DNA from: Leptolyngbya sp. PCC 7375
GTDB lineage: Bacteria > Cyanobacteriota > Cyanobacteriia > Phormidesmidales > Phormidesmidaceae
Reading direction: 5' to 3'
Length of the DNA: 64,000 nt
Assembly (NCBI RefSeq): GCF_000316115.1
Contig: NZ_JH993797.1
Span: 3,892,486-3,956,485 of the forward strand
This document shows, in pieces, positions 63,435-64,000 of this stretch. A program made the translations under genes and the position numbers. The notes below the pieces were generated by a model. The model was not told where the DNA came from, did no database searches, and saw only the letters and a program-made list of their open reading frames with translations. Position 1 is the first letter of the stretch. Each line of letters starts with the position of its first letter.

Positions 63435-64000
63435 TCACTCGCAAACTGTGATAGTTTCAGCTTGCCTTACAAGCGTTCGATCAATATTTGCAAACTGTGA
63501 TAGCTTCAGCTTGCCTTGTAAGCGTTCGGTCAATCTTACAAAGAAACTAGTCGCTACTACGGTACCCAAAGGTGCAACGGTCGGGAGCCAGTAATTGTGA
63601 TGAAAGGCCACAGTCACTGCACTACCCCAGGTCACAACAATTATTAGATTTGCTAAAAGGTGGACTCGATAACGCCGATAAAATAATTGGTAACCCAGTC
63701 CTGGGCCAAGCAAAACCAGTAGCACCATGACAGGTACGACAAAGGGCTTTAAGTGATTTTGAGCCAACAAGTTATTAGCTGCAACAACATGCTGATAAAC
63801 GCCTGCCGCTGGTGGATTTTGATTGTAGGGCGTCGTCATTGTGTCCAGACCCACTCCTGTGAATCCGACAAAAACAATTTTGTCTGAAAAGCTATCGACA
63901 GGAATAGTCCCATTGAGGACATCAGCAAACGAATATCGAGGGGCATTTTGGGTACCCCCGAGCCAGTTTAACCAAAGGCTCTGATGAGAGGCCGCTAGCC
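63435..64000 (-). CDS. CHASE2-domain membrane protein, C-terminal part (5' end outside window)
   Basis: The frame is open to position 64000, so the N terminus is outside. The visible part begins within a CHASE2 extracellular sensor domain (SFSDKIVFVGFTGVGLDTMTT and AGVYQHVVAANNLLA), then three membrane helices, then a very short cytoplasmic tail. Many CHASE2 proteins continue into a kinase or cyclase domain; this one does not. The last 16 residues are read through the second copy of a 49 bp tandem duplication in a shifted frame. Confidence 0.85.
   Translation of the reverse strand, partial: LAASHQSLWLNWLGGTQNAPRYSFADVLNGTIPVDSFSDKIVFVGFTGVGLDTMTTPYNQNPPAAGVYQHVVAANNLLAQNHLKPFVVPVMVLLVLLGPGLGYQLFYRRYRVHLLANLIIVVTWGSAVTVAFHHNYWLPTVAPLGTVVATSFFVRLTERLQGKLKLSQFANIDRTLVRQAETITVCE
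63441..63538. repeat. 49 bp tandem duplication at the end of the CHASE2 gene
   Basis: Copies 63441-63489 and 63490-63538 agree in 43 of 49 bases. As 49 is not a multiple of three, the gene is read in different frames through the two copies. Confidence 0.9.

Overview
The window is cyanobacterial chromosome with a 24.85 kb integrated element in the middle. The host call rests on a 55-residue NblA (phycobilisome degradation), the acyl-ACP reductase / aldehyde-deformylating oxygenase pair for alkane synthesis, PEP-CTERM and KGK-type proteins, and repeated HIP1 palindromes (GCGATCGC) in host and element. Genus cannot be told from sequence alone; a Leptolyngbya/Acaryochloris-like cyanobacterium is an inference.

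Left chromosomal part (1-28.4 kb): a secreted alpha/beta hydrolase running off the left edge, a CNNM/CBS membrane protein, a double-domain peptide-type ABC ATPase, an Ig-like-repeat protein with a DUF4114-like end, a P-loop ATPase paired with a membrane pentapeptide-repeat protein, a second pentapeptide protein, then methyltransferase / RNase II-R / rpsR / rpmG, glmM, a DUF309 protein, an LptA-like / LptB / LptF-G lipopolysaccharide-export operon, an SLC12-type cotransporter, rpe, a subtilase, a cupin, nblA and a NYN-domain protein.

Middle (28.77-54.38 kb): an integration hotspot in a tRNA-Thr / tRNA-Tyr / tRNA-Phe cluster. A 45 bp tRNA-Thr 3' fragment and a truncated integrase-like ORF (28.77-29.25 kb) look like the scar of an older element. 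The main element lies between two identical 245 bp direct repeats (29251-29495 and 54104-54348), each holding complete tRNA-Thr and tRNA-Tyr and the 3' part of tRNA-Phe; the identity stops in or beside the tRNA-Phe anticodon loop. The element has three modules: (i) a rightward series of unfamiliar proteins (30.1-37.1 kb), including a 921-residue protein and an FHA/coiled-coil/membrane protein; (ii) after an orphan CRISPR array and a PEP-CTERM gene, a leftward operon with an actin-like ParM, a small ParR-like partner, small membrane and coiled-coil proteins and a membrane-anchored FtsK/HerA-like ATPase; (iii) a rightward module with a repressor-like gene facing a complex operator, a 1222-residue primase-helicase, a tyrosine recombinase and small accessory genes (very acidic protein, HNH, ASCH-like, KGK).

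I see no relaxase, VirB4, terminase, portal or recognisable capsid gene. At least nine TGTGGAC boxes, many spaced 11 bp apart, sit just downstream of the FtsK-like gene, and twelve TGTCAAC-type boxes sit inside the primase gene in all reading frames. Together with tRNA integration this resembles the actinomycete AICE plan (integrase + replication protein + one TraB-type double-strand DNA translocase acting on clustered 8 bp sites), which I would not expect in a cyanobacterium. A tailless virus using an FtsK-like packaging ATPase is the main alternative.

Right chromosomal part (54.5-64 kb): a PPC-domain secreted protein, DUF4112 protein, a conserved unknown, ado, aar, accA, an SDR, folE, a YbjN-domain protein, a lipoate-ligase family protein and the end of a CHASE2-domain membrane protein cut by the right edge.
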